Notes: generated by a model not told the origin, from the sequence alone. 64,000 bases of DNA from Bacteroidetes bacterium 43-16 (GCA_001897525.1 MKTB01000010.1:276794-340793), one strand, 5' to 3'. Numbered from the stretch's first letter, positions 8,245-18,300 are shown. Made by a program: numbers and translations.

Positions 8245-8358
8245 AAATAAATGGCTTTAAATCTGCTAACAATGAAAAAGCCTAGCAGAAAAGTATCCGT
8301 TAGGCATATTTATATTAATGGCTTCTACAACTAAAACCTATGTATTATCTCAGCACAA

Positions 8359-8913
8359 TCAATATTCGAAGGGCATCACAAGCCTTAATAGACTCTCTTC
8401 AGGAATGCTTAAATTTAAATCTTTTAAATCTTGAAGCTCAACCTGTGAAATAATCGGCTTTGATAATCGGATTTTCTTTATTGCATCTGAGTCTACTTTC
8501 AATAATTCTTCAACCAAAATATATGCTTCATGGTAATTTTCATGAGCTCTAGTTGTTATAATTGCATAATCATCGTCAATAAAATATTTTTTGAAATATT
8601 CTATTGAGGAATAAGTTGAAAGCCCCTCTTCTAAAACATTTGTTCCATTCTTTCCTGTAGCGTATAAGAGATGACAACTCTCATGGGATACCTGCATTAC
8701 TAACTCTTTAGCAGAATCTCTAGCACAGTTATTTAGTAGAATTGTAACAACTCCACCAGTGGGATAATTCAAACAAGGATTATGAGTCCAGAAATCGTGT
8801 CCTCCATATTCATAATTTCCGTAACGAGGTCCAAATTTTTCTTCTGCAAATTTTAAAGAATCATAAACTAACCCCCTAACAGTATCACTGTCAATAATTT
8901 CAATATTTACCAT
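8359..8913 (-). CDS. HExxH-containing protein, possible metallopeptidase
   Basis: A 184-residue acidic protein without a signal peptide. The segment MQVSHESCHLLYATG contains HESCH, the HExxH zinc-peptidase pattern, followed by VLEEGLSTYSS with a Glu 16 residues downstream of the second His, as in gluzincin-type enzymes. No other domain is recognised. It stands at the left end of a run of minus-strand defence-like genes, so it could be an effector or an unrelated small peptidase. Confidence is high that the gene is real and moderate for the peptidase call. Confidence 0.6.
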   Translation of the reverse strand: MVNIEIIDSDTVRGLVYDSLKFAEEKFGPRYGNYEYGGHDFWTHNPCLNYPTGGVVTILLNNCARDSAKELVMQVSHESCHLLYATGKNGTNVLEEGLSTYSSIEYFKKYFIDDDYAIITTRAHENYHEAYILVEELLKVDSDAIKKIRLSKPIISQVELQDLKDLNLSIPEESLLRLVMPFEY

Positions 8914-9374
8914 GTTCTTTTTTTAGGCTATTAATAAATTATAGTAATTATCCATTTTTCAACATGTACAATTAATGACTTTTAGATTTGTTTAAACTGT
9001 TTAACCTAAGATCCGCTCTCTATTCTTATCATCCATCGTGTAAGGAAAAAACCGCTAAAGCTTCACACAAATAACACACAAATACCATTTCAAGAATAAA
9101 AAAACAAAGGCAAGTATCTTCTACCTGAACAAAACCGTCAGTCCAGGAATTAAAATGGCTATTAAGTAAATAACAAAAGCAATTTCCTTTATATTGCTCT
9201 ACAACACTGGAATATCTGTATTTTATGAACAAAATTTATTAAAAATACAGTAATCCATCCATAACTTTGAAGGCTTTTATATTGCCAGAATGCCGCTCAG
9301 TTTAAAGAATTCTTTGATCGGTTTAATGTAAGAGATATCAGTCGAGATCTTTACTACAATTAAATCTTTTTAAG
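8914..9374. other. Gene-poor gap
   Basis: AT-rich, with no convincing gene. A 67-codon minus-strand frame at 9029-9232 has Cys/Phe-rich composition and no recognisable domain. On the plus strand, codons from 9271 to the TAA at 9361-9363 encode an amphipathic piece (CQNAAQFKEFFDRFNVRDI) that looks coding but has no start, possibly the end of a lost gene. Confidence 0.4.
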
Positions 9375-10787
9375 TTACATTGAGCCGGGTCTATTTCTAA
9401 TATCCTGCTCCCAATGTGGATCATTTTTACTTTCAACGTCTGGAGTAAATAACATTAAGTTTTCTAAGGTAGGTGCATTGTCTTTTTGGAAATAACAATT
9501 TGTTTCAGCCCAATTAAAGTTTTCATATTCGGGCAGAAGCTGAAGTGCATGACAATATATAGCCTTCACCCGTTTGTCTTTAAAATCAAAATTTTGTACC
9601 GTCTTTTCAATCCTCTCAAATCTTCTTCTTTCGACTATTGGACCATCTAAGGTCTCGTATCCCACATGGATAATGCCATCTTTACTATTGGAAAGCTGTG
9701 TAAATGCTTTATGTATATGATGTTTGACATCCCTAGCTTTTTTATCAATTGAATACTCAGAAGTGGATTCCCATTTAAAGACATACGCTTTTGATATCTT
9801 CGAACAAAATACATTTAATACATCTAAGCCATCTTCGATACCTAATTTAGAACCTTCAACAAAATCCGTCGCAAAGCTACAGTTACTGCCGCTTTGATAT
9901 TTACCAATCAACGCTTGAACCATTTCAGGTGAAAACATCTTAATATCCTTCTTTGCTAGAATCTCATTAACTTTATGAATGTAGATTGGTTTAACCGCCA
10001 TATCAATTTGATCAGACAGAATTGTCCCCACTTTCCCCCCGCCGAACTTGGCTAAATACATATAAAACAATGTTATCAAAATTCTCTCATCTGTATCTTC
10101 TAATGGAACTTTAAAATTAAAATCGATATAACAAGAGTAATTTATATTTTTCAATAATGAGACCAAGTGTCTTGACCTATTCTGCCATAATATCCTTTCA
10201 TCCTCAGAATACTTAGGAACTTTCTGCATTCTTTTGCATTCAACTTCAAAAAAAGCATCGCCTTTCGAAATACTAAAATCAGGGGTTTTAAATCCTACGT
10301 TCTCAGGAATAAACTGTACATCCCATCCCTGTGTTTTATAGAGATTGGCGACAAGAATCTCAAAAAGAGAAGAATCTGGGTGATTATCTCTCTCACTTAA
10401 CAATTCATCAATCCTTTTATCTATACCAGTAATCTGCTTTATAGAATCTAGATCCTTGCCGATTCTAGAGAAAAAGGGAAAAATTCGAGCCCCCTGAACA
10501 GCATCACCACTAGAGGGTCGTTGAATTAGGCATTCAACTAAGAACATATACCAAGCAATCCAATCACTGTAAACGGCAATCGGAGAAAACATCATCTTCA
10601 TATCACCATTTAGTATATCTTTCTCCGTGAACCCAACTTTAGTCTGGTCCTGAAAATATTTGACGATTTTTTGTCGACGTTCAATCCAATTATCGCGCCC
10701 CATATGATCAACCAAATATTCATATGCAGTATAAGCGTCTTTTGCCCACGGTTCGTTTGAATAAGATAATTCCATAGTAGTAAGCAT
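9375..10787 (-). CDS. Predicted PD-(D/E)xK nuclease, third gene of a putative defence operon
   Basis: A 470-residue protein. Around residues 135-190 it has a restriction-endonuclease-like core: LFEILVANLYKTQGWDV (helix and strand), TPDFSI with Asp170, then FFEVECKRM with Glu183-x-Lys185. These are the metal and catalytic positions of the PD-(D/E)xK superfamily, so it probably cuts DNA or RNA. The remainder is helical and unassigned. Its ATG region abuts the stop of the PIN-domain gene (10787/10788), so it is translated with it. A third protein precedes both. The set resembles an antiphage or toxin module, but I do not recognise a named system. Confidence 0.72.
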   Translation of the reverse strand: MLTTMELSYSNEPWAKDAYTAYEYLVDHMGRDNWIERRQKIVKYFQDQTKVGFTEKDILNGDMKMMFSPIAVYSDWIAWYMFLVECLIQRPSSGDAVQGARIFPFFSRIGKDLDSIKQITGIDKRIDELLSERDNHPDSSLFEILVANLYKTQGWDVQFIPENVGFKTPDFSISKGDAFFEVECKRMQKVPKYSEDERILWQNRSRHLVSLLKNINYSCYIDFNFKVPLEDTDERILITLFYMYLAKFGGGKVGTILSDQIDMAVKPIYIHKVNEILAKKDIKMFSPEMVQALIGKYQSGSNCSFATDFVEGSKLGIEDGLDVLNVFCSKISKAYVFKWESTSEYSIDKKARDVKHHIHKAFTQLSNSKDGIIHVGYETLDGPIVERRRFERIEKTVQNFDFKDKRVKAIYCHALQLLPEYENFNWAETNCYFQKDNAPTLENLMLFTPDVESKNDPHWEQDIRNRPGSM

Positions 10788-11510
10788 TTACAATTTCGAA
10801 TCAACTTCCGAAAGAGTGCTACAGCAAACCAGATTCGACATTGCCGCCTCGGCGAGCAAATGATTGTAGAAGTGCATTGGCGTTCTCCCTTTATCAAAAA
10901 AGTCAGCAGTGTTAACCGTAAAAAATATTTGATTGTTCTGAGCGTCTATGGGGTTTATATCTCTTGACAACTTTAAGATTGTTTCCCATATAACACAATC
11001 CTTAAATTCATTCTTTTTGGATGCTGGAGGTAATTTATCAGCGATTCTATTCAGAGCCAAATTTGCCACCTCTGGGGTATCAATAAAATAAGTCTTGGAT
11101 AGAATAGTATCAGCTAAACCTTCGAAAACATTTACAAGACCCTTATTTCGACTTGGTTCTGAAATATATGTAGCACCATACACATCATTTGCGATATCAA
11201 TGCAAGTACTATGATACTGGTCTGTAAGCTCTAATGATTTCTGAGTTTCCGCAATAATTGTTCCTTCGTGCTCATTAAATTCCTTTATGGTCAATGAAGA
11301 TGCTACTGAAAAAAGCTCGTCGCTCTGAATCAAGACTCTTATCTTATTAAGGATTCTAAATGACTCTACTGAACCATTTCGATATGGCAGTCTAAGAATA
11401 TCCAATAGGGCACATGTATCCCAAAACAATAAAGCTTTTGGAACAGGCTGATAAATGGTTTGAACAAAATTTAAGATAGAAACTATGTGAGGATTATCTA
11501 CTTTGCTCAT
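10788..11510 (-). CDS. PIN-like domain ribonuclease, second gene of the putative defence operon
   Basis: A 240-residue protein with the acidic residues of a PIN domain in order: Asp31 in LLFWDTCALLDIL, Glu77 in SSLTIKEFNE, Asp171 in KDCVIWETIL and Asp203 in FFTVNTADFF. The spacing resembles the larger PIN-like proteins rather than VapC toxins (~130 residues). PIN enzymes cleave single-stranded RNA with magnesium. The gene overlaps the upstream 221-residue gene by 17 bases and abuts the downstream PD-ExK gene. This suggests that the two nucleases and the first protein are made together in fixed proportion. Confidence 0.72.
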   Translation of the reverse strand: MSKVDNPHIVSILNFVQTIYQPVPKALLFWDTCALLDILRLPYRNGSVESFRILNKIRVLIQSDELFSVASSLTIKEFNEHEGTIIAETQKSLELTDQYHSTCIDIANDVYGATYISEPSRNKGLVNVFEGLADTILSKTYFIDTPEVANLALNRIADKLPPASKKNEFKDCVIWETILKLSRDINPIDAQNNQIFFTVNTADFFDKGRTPMHFYNHLLAEAAMSNLVCCSTLSEVDSKL

Positions 11511-12159
11511 ATTTCCCTAATAATTCAATTGAATAATCAAATTCCAATGATAGTTTTAATGCCATTTCATCATCCCATCCATTTTCGATAAGCCATTTCT
11601 CCAGTTCGGTGGAGCTCAATGAAGTTTCAGTTCTGTAAATAATAAATATAAACTCGCACCACCTTTGAAAATCATAAGGATTTGTATTACCTGTTGTTTT
11701 ATTCGCTCCATCCGAAAATGACTTTAACGCAGCCAAACCATCTTCGCCTATAGTATCTTCAATTAGCTTAGAAGCATTAGTGAGATTAACCTTGGCTTCA
11801 AGATTATTGGGTACATTATCAATGAAATCGCGTTTGAATTCACCTAAGATATAATTATATTCATTAGTTTCTAAATTCCTGACACTACCCGATGGAATAA
11901 TGTTATTGACCTTAAAAACATTCTGATCATTCCATAACCAAACAACACCTCTAATAGTTCTATTTCCGAGCAAAAACTCATTACTCTCTGCAGTAATTAC
12001 ATACTTCGATTTAGTAAATGAATTCTTAATAAAGTTAGCCGCCAAGTCATTTCTTAAGCTCCAATCCTGTGAATTGTTTATCTTTTGGGATAAATAGTCA
12101 TAAAATAATTCTACCTTGTCTAAAGGTAGCTCTACTGTTAATTTTTGGAATGTTTCCAT
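11494..12159 (-). CDS. Unrecognised first protein of the PIN/PD-ExK operon (221 aa)
   Basis: No family is recognised. The N-terminus (VELPLDKVELFYDYLSQKI) looks like a helix-rich adaptor. The middle has beta-type segments (RTIRGVVWLWND). The C-terminal ~60 residues (NPYDFQRWCEFIFIIYRTE, then ELEKWLIENGWDDEMALKL) resemble a small helical interaction domain, possibly of the Effector-associated or Death-like kind, but that is only an impression. It is the first gene of a three-gene operon with 17-base and zero-base junctions. Candidate roles are sensor, specificity subunit or antitoxin. Confidence 0.6.
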   Translation of the reverse strand: METFQKLTVELPLDKVELFYDYLSQKINNSQDWSLRNDLAANFIKNSFTKSKYVITAESNEFLLGNRTIRGVVWLWNDQNVFKVNNIIPSGSVRNLETNEYNYILGEFKRDFIDNVPNNLEAKVNLTNASKLIEDTIGEDGLAALKSFSDGANKTTGNTNPYDFQRWCEFIFIIYRTETSLSSTELEKWLIENGWDDEMALKLSLEFDYSIELLGKYEQSR

Positions 12160-12281
12160 ATTTGATTATTGGTTTTCAATTTAAAAACACATGTAATTTA
12201 CAAAAGTTTAAATACATAACCTTTTTTGAATAAATTATTTAATTCAAATTCCATTCAAATTCACACTCTGATCAAACAATA

Positions 12282-14027
12282 TCAAGTATGCTGTCTTCTG
12301 AAAGCGGTAATTGTCTGAAAGATTAAAAATGTAGTCAGGGCTTTGTGAAGAATGTCAATTAAGTAAGTTCCAAATCCCAGCTTAACGGTACCGTTGCTAT
12401 TTTCTACAATTTCCTTTAAGGAATGTGTTGGATTGATTAATTGAACAAATAAGAATAACTGGTTATAAATTGACAATTCAACCTCATTAGAAAAAGAAAC
12501 TAATGAAAGTAATATCGAAGAAAAAAGGGATAAAATCAATAAACAGAGAATTGGCCTAAGCCAGTTATTTCCGAAGTCATTAGTCCATTTTAATAAAAGA
12601 CGAATAACCTCTGCCATGAGCTTTGATTTTAGTAATGATTTTGATGTCGACCTAAGTAATTCCTTCAAATGAAACTTTTCCTCCATTGAATGAAAATATA
12701 AGGCAGTATGCTTATCGTCATTTTTTTCTGCTGACTGCTTTAGCTGTTGGTATAGTTGTCGACTTTCAATTATATATTCCAGACTGCCCCTTTTAATATC
12801 CAAAAATTCGATCTGCTCATGTTTAAACCAAATTATATTATTGAGAACTGCATTACGAATCTGGGTCGATTTAAATATCACTTTTTTAAACTTTTCAAAA
12901 TCAATATTTGAAAAGATTGTTTTACTAAAATCTGAATTAATTAGGATCAATTCCGCACTTTCACTTGCCGTAGAAATGGTAGAAATTTTCGACTTTTCAT
13001 TGCCAATAAAGTTGCAAAATGCCAAACCTTTTAAAATCTTGATTCTATCAACATTTAAGTATGTGTTCGACCAATCTCCGTTCATCTCCAATGACCGCAA
13101 TTGTGCACCAATAATTTCATAAATAGCATTATTATCTTTTCTTGCTTGAATCGACACAGAATGCCTATCCCCAACTGTTAATCCCCCAATATAAATCGGT
13201 TGTTGGGAATTATTATTAGTAAACTGAAGATAGTAAGATAGCCTTCCCTGGTCTTCATTTTCGCCAAACCTTCTTAACGGCTCTGTCTTCGTATTAATTC
13301 TACACTGCCCAGAAAAAGTAATATGAGTAAATTCTAACCTTACTTTTTTGTTGTCTGGTTCAATAGTTATAAAGGAATCTCTAATTGTGCTATTTTGAAA
13401 AATCAAGTCATATGCTATGGTTGATGTTTCAAATAGCTTTTCAGAATTAAATAAGGAGTTAATTGAAAATTTTACATCTGAATCCATAATCTGAAATTCG
13501 TTGTAAAGATTGCCGCCAAAATGAAAATTGCTACAATTTAATTTATCAACTATAATCCTCTTCGTTCCAGAACTTATAAGTGCTAAGTTCCGAACTTTGG
13601 TTTGATGGATGTGGACACTATTTAAAGATTTATTCTCACTAAAGACCAAGGAATCCTTTTCACATGTCACACTGATATTAATTTCATTCTGTTTGCAGTT
13701 ATGGATATGAATATCTCCTCTGGAAGTGCAATTGTTAATTGTAATCGCACTACTGAAAATACTGTTCTTATAATAGATCTCTTTTAGATATAGCCCTGCA
13801 TTGAATACACAGTCAATAAATATCACGCCCTTCTCAAAACATTTATTGCTTATTACCACTTTTTTATTAAAAGTACAATTGTAAAAACTGAGCTGAACAG
13901 CGTCATATTGCATTGTATCTAAAGAACTGCAATCATAGAAATCCGAATTACGAAATTGTATTACTCCTCCGTTATGGGAATGGATTGCAAAGGATATTTC
14001 AGCATCTGACAAGTTGGTTTGAGACAT
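12282..14027 (-). CDS. Right-handed beta-helix (pentapeptide-like) protein with C-terminal membrane domain
   Basis: About 581 residues from the ATG at 14027. Longer starts exist, including TTG at 14123, but the extra residues look non-coding. Residues ~1-400 are irregular short beta repeats (for example IQFRNSDFYDC, LSFYNCTF, ITINNCTSRGDI), typical of pentapeptide or beta-helix stacks. A charged helical linker follows (ESRQLYQQLKQSAEKND), then a membrane segment (LRPILCLLILSLFSSILLSL). The C-terminus has a second hydrophobic stretch and FLIFQTITAFRR, the ending of many Bacteroidota pentapeptide membrane proteins. The role may be a membrane-bound sensor or effector. It sits between defence-like genes, 122 bases upstream of the PIN/PD-ExK operon. 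Confidence 0.65.
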   Translation of the reverse strand: MSQTNLSDAEISFAIHSHNGGVIQFRNSDFYDCSSLDTMQYDAVQLSFYNCTFNKKVVISNKCFEKGVIFIDCVFNAGLYLKEIYYKNSIFSSAITINNCTSRGDIHIHNCKQNEINISVTCEKDSLVFSENKSLNSVHIHQTKVRNLALISSGTKRIIVDKLNCSNFHFGGNLYNEFQIMDSDVKFSINSLFNSEKLFETSTIAYDLIFQNSTIRDSFITIEPDNKKVRLEFTHITFSGQCRINTKTEPLRRFGENEDQGRLSYYLQFTNNNSQQPIYIGGLTVGDRHSVSIQARKDNNAIYEIIGAQLRSLEMNGDWSNTYLNVDRIKILKGLAFCNFIGNEKSKISTISTASESAELILINSDFSKTIFSNIDFEKFKKVIFKSTQIRNAVLNNIIWFKHEQIEFLDIKRGSLEYIIESRQLYQQLKQSAEKNDDKHTALYFHSMEEKFHLKELLRSTSKSLLKSKLMAEVIRLLLKWTNDFGNNWLRPILCLLILSLFSSILLSLVSFSNEVELSIYNQLFLFVQLINPTHSLKEIVENSNGTVKLGFGTYLIDILHKALTTFLIFQTITAFRRQHT

Positions 14028-14451
14028 AGGACAAAACGATTTAAAATTAGGTCTGAATGCAAAAATAACGCTTATACGAATTAGAATAGGAAAACGATCG
14101 CTACATAAACGCATCATACACAAGACAATACATTCTTAAACCTATTCTTCATATCCCTCTGCTTGATATAAGAGCAAATTTTTAACGATTTGACTAACAC
14201 CTGTATCTTTAATCAAAAGAAACATGAAACTTAATGACAGATAAAGAACCTGTGAATCTTCCAGAAGAATGAGGATTCGCAGAACATATTTAATATTGAA
14301 ATACTCGACAGATCCAATGTCTGCTTCTATCTAAAATAGCAGACTATTGAAATCAGAACAATACCTATAAAATCTGAAGCATCGTTTATGCCCTTACAAT
14401 CTGGCATTAAGTATTTAAATGGGTAAACCTAGATTGTTAGCGTTACTCGAT
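14028..14451. other. Intergenic gap, nothing assigned
   Basis: No convincing gene. Arms at 14319-14325 and 14338-14344 (GTCTGCT/AGCAGAC) form a 7-bp hairpin with a 12-base loop and no T run. It could be a weak terminator for the large STAND gene that ends at 14452 on the minus strand, but it lies over 100 bases away. Confidence 0.35.
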
Positions 14452-17400
14452 CTAAAAGTTTAATTCTTTTGGAAACCATGGAACAAAACTCTTTGTAAAT
14501 TCAACTTCAAATTGAACATTCATATTAGAGGCATTGTTAATGAATGACATAAATAGATCTTCAACCCAGTTTATCTCATGATCCGGAAAATGATGATCAA
14601 CATAGCTCCTCAAATATTGAACTGTATTATAGTATCGAATGCCTTCATCGCTCGACTCAAGAACATGATGAACAAAATCCAAAATTTGTCCAGCAGTTAA
14701 GGCTTCCATTTCATTATCCAAAACCATCTGAATAGCATATTCATTTTTCAAAAATGGATAAACATACTTATTCAATAATTCTTTTGGGATTTTCATTTCT
14801 AGATAAGAAATAATCTCAATATTATCTAATAGAATAGACCCAACCTGGTCGGTAATACCCTCTGGTATACCATCGAATAATGCCTTAATAATTCTATAAA
14901 ATGACCTATTATTCTGTACGAAATTTACCAATATGCAAGTGGCTAAGTACTTACCTTGCTCCAAAGTGCATTGAGACAACAAATTGTTCACAGTAAGATC
15001 TGAAGGCCAATTTGAAATTTCAAAGCGATCACAAATTAATTTGGAATAAATATATGCATAGCTCGCAATATTGAATACGGGGCTTGACAGATCTGTTCCT
15101 AGTTGGATCAAAGCTTTATTCCAAAGAGGAAAATTTCCATATTCAATATCAGTACAGGTGGGGTGAATGTATAATACAGTTAAGCAATTCATCAATTTCT
15201 TTACATCAATGACAGTAAAGTCATTTTCGACTACCGAGCTCGTATGATTTGCCAGAAATAATTTAAAAAAAGCTTCAGGACAATTTTTACCCGTCAGTAT
15301 AATGGCTTGATTAAATTCTGAGGAATTTTTAAGAACAGAAAAATAATGCTCTCGTTCTTCTGATGAGAATGAAATCCAATTGTAAATTATTATCCTTGTT
15401 AGATTAGCATGAAATATTAAATTTGGAATTCGTAGTGCTTGTAAAATAACTTCTAACCGCTGGCTTTCCTTAAGCTTCTTTAAGTAGAAAGCAAGAGCGA
15501 ACAAAAATACATCAGACATTTTGGTGTCATGTATTTGATTGGGGCGTAGATGCTTTTCTAACCATTTGCACCAAGTAGTTAAAAAATCAAATATTTTGGC
15601 ATAATCAGAAACTATTGCATTTTCTAAAGCATTTTTAAATCTTTCGTAATGTATATTAACTCTTGAAGGTAAATTTTCAAAAATAATGGAACAAAGTTCT
15701 GGCCACAAATACCACATAGCTTCTACTGCAGATTCCTCAATTTCATACATCCAGTCAAAGGAGTAGCTTGTATGCCCTGAGTTAAACTGAGTTAAAAGGT
15801 CAATACTTCTAAGTGAAACAAATCTACTGTCAAGTAAAATTTTTATTTGATTGGCGACATCAACTTTGCATTTCTCGTCTGTAAAGTATGGATAAGCTCT
15901 CAACAAACCTCTCATTAACTCAAATCTAACAGCCGGCCTATCTTCAATTAAAATATATTTGTTCTGCCAGTAATTATTATCATTTAAGCTCGCTGCAAAT
16001 AAGTAAGATGCGGTTTCTACAATAAACTGTTCATTATACAATAAAAATGGTTTCAGGATCCTTAAATCCAAATCAATTCGCTTCTTCTCGGTTCTACTTT
16101 TATTTTCTAAATACTTGATTGCGTTCCAAGCTTGCGGAGCAGTCCACTGTTCCTGCCCCAATGTGTAATGTTTCCAAAGATTTTCACCAGTATTCCAATC
16201 ATCTATAGGCGATCCCCATGTCTTGAATCTGCCATTTTCAGGAATAACGGGAATTAACCCGAACCATATTATACTGGCTACGTCGTATGATCCTTGTCGA
16301 AGTTTATCATTCACCAATTTTTGAGATTCCTTATTTAATTCTGCATAGAATTTCACTAAGAATAGCAGAACTTCGCTTCTAACATTTATAAAAGTTGATT
16401 TAAGGCAGAAGACAGCAACCTCAATAAGACAGTTGCGTTCTTCTTTTTCAGTGAAATTATCCATCAGGATATACAAACTTCTAACAGAATTTATAGCACT
16501 TTGAATATTTAAACATCCTATTCCATTTTTTAAAAATTTAATTATTCTTCTTACAGTTTCCGAATTACCACTTTGAAGCCTTTCTTTGGCACCGCCCTCA
16601 AATATTGGGTGAGAAAATACGAATTGCCCACCCTGCTGTACAATGAATTTATTATCTAGGATTCTTTCCAGCGAACTTTGATTTTCTATTGAAAACTCAG
16701 CTTGATCTTTATAACTTTTGGGAATAAACACCTGTTCTTCAAAGTTAGTACCAATTGTAACCATCTCATTTTCATCAAAATTAATACCAGGAAAATCTTC
16801 TTCATTATTAAGTATAAAACGTAAATCAGGCATCGAAATTCCAGATATGCAAGTGGACGTTATTGCAAAAACATACATTAAGTTTTTCTCGTAAAAATTC
16901 ATTTCGACGATTCGCTCTTCTACAGCTTTTGTATTTACTGTAGCCAACTTTTCTATCTGAGCTTTATTAATAACTCTTAGTGTATTCCCAAAGTTTGCCA
17001 AATGTTCAAGTTGGCCAGGTTGAAACAATAGGTCAGACGCACTAGTATCTATAATGTCACGTACAGATTTGACAAAATGTGGATCTAATGTTTGTAGATT
17101 TTTTGTTTGTAAATGCCAAAGTTTAACCAAAAAACTGCGATCAGTTACTGTGAGATTTTTCCAATTCCTATTGATAACTTCTATATTTGTTACTCTTTTT
17201 AGAACGTTTAAATTACATGTAACCAATAAATTTTTATTGCTCTGGGTGGATACGTATTCAATTAAGTTCTCTAACTTTCTATAGTCATGATTAGTTTCTT
17301 TAGAAAATGGTTGCCCAAAAGGATCTTCTAAAAGACATACCCTTTGCTCTGTCGTATTTGCCAAAAGGTAGTTTTCAGCCTCGCCCAAGCTTGAAGTTAT

Positions 17401-18300
17401 TTTAAATGTAGCACCAGGATTTTGAAGACAATATTTCCTGGAAATAAACTTAGCTGTCTGCGTTTTTCCGGAGAAAGATTCCCCTGTCAACAGAAGATAT
17501 CTTTGTTTGCTGATAGTCAAAAACAGCAAATCCTCAATATGTCTTTCTTGATAGTTTTTATGTATTATTGGTAGCGTTCGTCTAACTTCTGATATAGTCT
17601 TTTCGAAATCTCCAATTACATCTGTATTATTTCCTCTGTGCATTTTAATTCTATCGTCCAAAATCCCAATAACTGTGGTATAATTTGAGGACGGAACTTC
17701 TAAAAGGCCTAACGTCTCTTTTAGTTTAAAATTAATCTTCTCCCCATATAAGTCTTCAATGATATTAACTTTGCTTAGTATCTTTTTAAGATCTGAATTA
17801 TTTAATTTAGATATTTGATTTTTAACGAAAGCTCCCCTTTTTTGCCCTAGATCCTTTTTTTCATTCTGGTAGCACTTTAATAGTTCAGATCTGAACTTTT
17901 TAACATCTTCTAGCTTATGAACTTTATGCTTGGAGTTATTCACATCGTTACGTAAAACGCCTAATATATTTACGTCATCGGTAATTCTTGAATTTGTACA
18001 GATATAAAACTTTGAAACACTTTCGTTATGTAACTTACTTAGGATATTAATGGAGGATGAACGGGGATCAAAATTCATTAAACATTCGCAAAAAAACGCG
18101 AGGTCGAAATCGTCCGAACGGCTTTTGAATTGAAATTCTACGGTCTCGTCATTTTCTAATTTTAACGTAAGGTCTTGGCCCTTTGATTTTTCGATGTATG
18201 CCTTTACATTTCCATTTTCATACAGGTAAGTAAGAATCAAGTATATGCTCGACAAATATTGATATTCGTAGCCTTGGGGGCCAGCTATAGATACACTCAT
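14452..18300 (-). CDS. Predicted nuclease-STAND NTPase, antiphage (Avs-like)
   Basis: A 1282-residue protein. The N-terminus (1-~110) looks like the dsDNA-nuclease domain found in Cap4/Avs proteins: GPQGYEYQYLSSIYLILTYL, Asp43 in GQDLTLKL, and Glu55-Phe-Gln57-Phe-Lys59 (E-x-Q-x-K). A P-loop NTPase follows with Walker A GESFSGKT (273-280) and Walker B LLEDPFG (323-329). The DPFG form is characteristic of the nSTAND3 group. From ~600 to the end are long helical repeats (HEAT/TPR-like), the usual sensor arm. By analogy with Avs proteins, the arm may bind a phage protein, the NTPase would oligomerise, and the nuclease would then degrade DNA. It is a single-gene unit at the right end of the left defence island. 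Confidence 0.75.
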   Translation of the reverse strand: MSVSIAGPQGYEYQYLSSIYLILTYLYENGNVKAYIEKSKGQDLTLKLENDETVEFQFKSRSDDFDLAFFCECLMNFDPRSSSINILSKLHNESVSKFYICTNSRITDDVNILGVLRNDVNNSKHKVHKLEDVKKFRSELLKCYQNEKKDLGQKRGAFVKNQISKLNNSDLKKILSKVNIIEDLYGEKINFKLKETLGLLEVPSSNYTTVIGILDDRIKMHRGNNTDVIGDFEKTISEVRRTLPIIHKNYQERHIEDLLFLTISKQRYLLLTGESFSGKTQTAKFISRKYCLQNPGATFKITSSLGEAENYLLANTTEQRVCLLEDPFGQPFSKETNHDYRKLENLIEYVSTQSNKNLLVTCNLNVLKRVTNIEVINRNWKNLTVTDRSFLVKLWHLQTKNLQTLDPHFVKSVRDIIDTSASDLLFQPGQLEHLANFGNTLRVINKAQIEKLATVNTKAVEERIVEMNFYEKNLMYVFAITSTCISGISMPDLRFILNNEEDFPGINFDENEMVTIGTNFEEQVFIPKSYKDQAEFSIENQSSLERILDNKFIVQQGGQFVFSHPIFEGGAKERLQSGNSETVRRIIKFLKNGIGCLNIQSAINSVRSLYILMDNFTEKEERNCLIEVAVFCLKSTFINVRSEVLLFLVKFYAELNKESQKLVNDKLRQGSYDVASIIWFGLIPVIPENGRFKTWGSPIDDWNTGENLWKHYTLGQEQWTAPQAWNAIKYLENKSRTEKKRIDLDLRILKPFLLYNEQFIVETASYLFAASLNDNNYWQNKYILIEDRPAVRFELMRGLLRAYPYFTDEKCKVDVANQIKILLDSRFVSLRSIDLLTQFNSGHTSYSFDWMYEIEESAVEAMWYLWPELCSIIFENLPSRVNIHYERFKNALENAIVSDYAKIFDFLTTWCKWLEKHLRPNQIHDTKMSDVFLFALAFYLKKLKESQRLEVILQALRIPNLIFHANLTRIIIYNWISFSSEEREHYFSVLKNSSEFNQAIILTGKNCPEAFFKLFLANHTSSVVENDFTVIDVKKLMNCLTVLYIHPTCTDIEYGNFPLWNKALIQLGTDLSSPVFNIASYAYIYSKLICDRFEISNWPSDLTVNNLLSQCTLEQGKYLATCILVNFVQNNRSFYRIIKALFDGIPEGITDQVGSILLDNIEIISYLEMKIPKELLNKYVYPFLKNEYAIQMVLDNEMEALTAGQILDFVHHVLESSDEGIRYYNTVQYLRSYVDHHFPDHEINWVEDLFMSFINNASNMNVQFEVEFTKSFVPWFPKELNF

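Noticed and set aside
9029-9232. A 67-codon minus-strand frame
   Set aside because: Cys- and Phe-rich composition, no domain and no operon context. Probably chance in AT-rich DNA.
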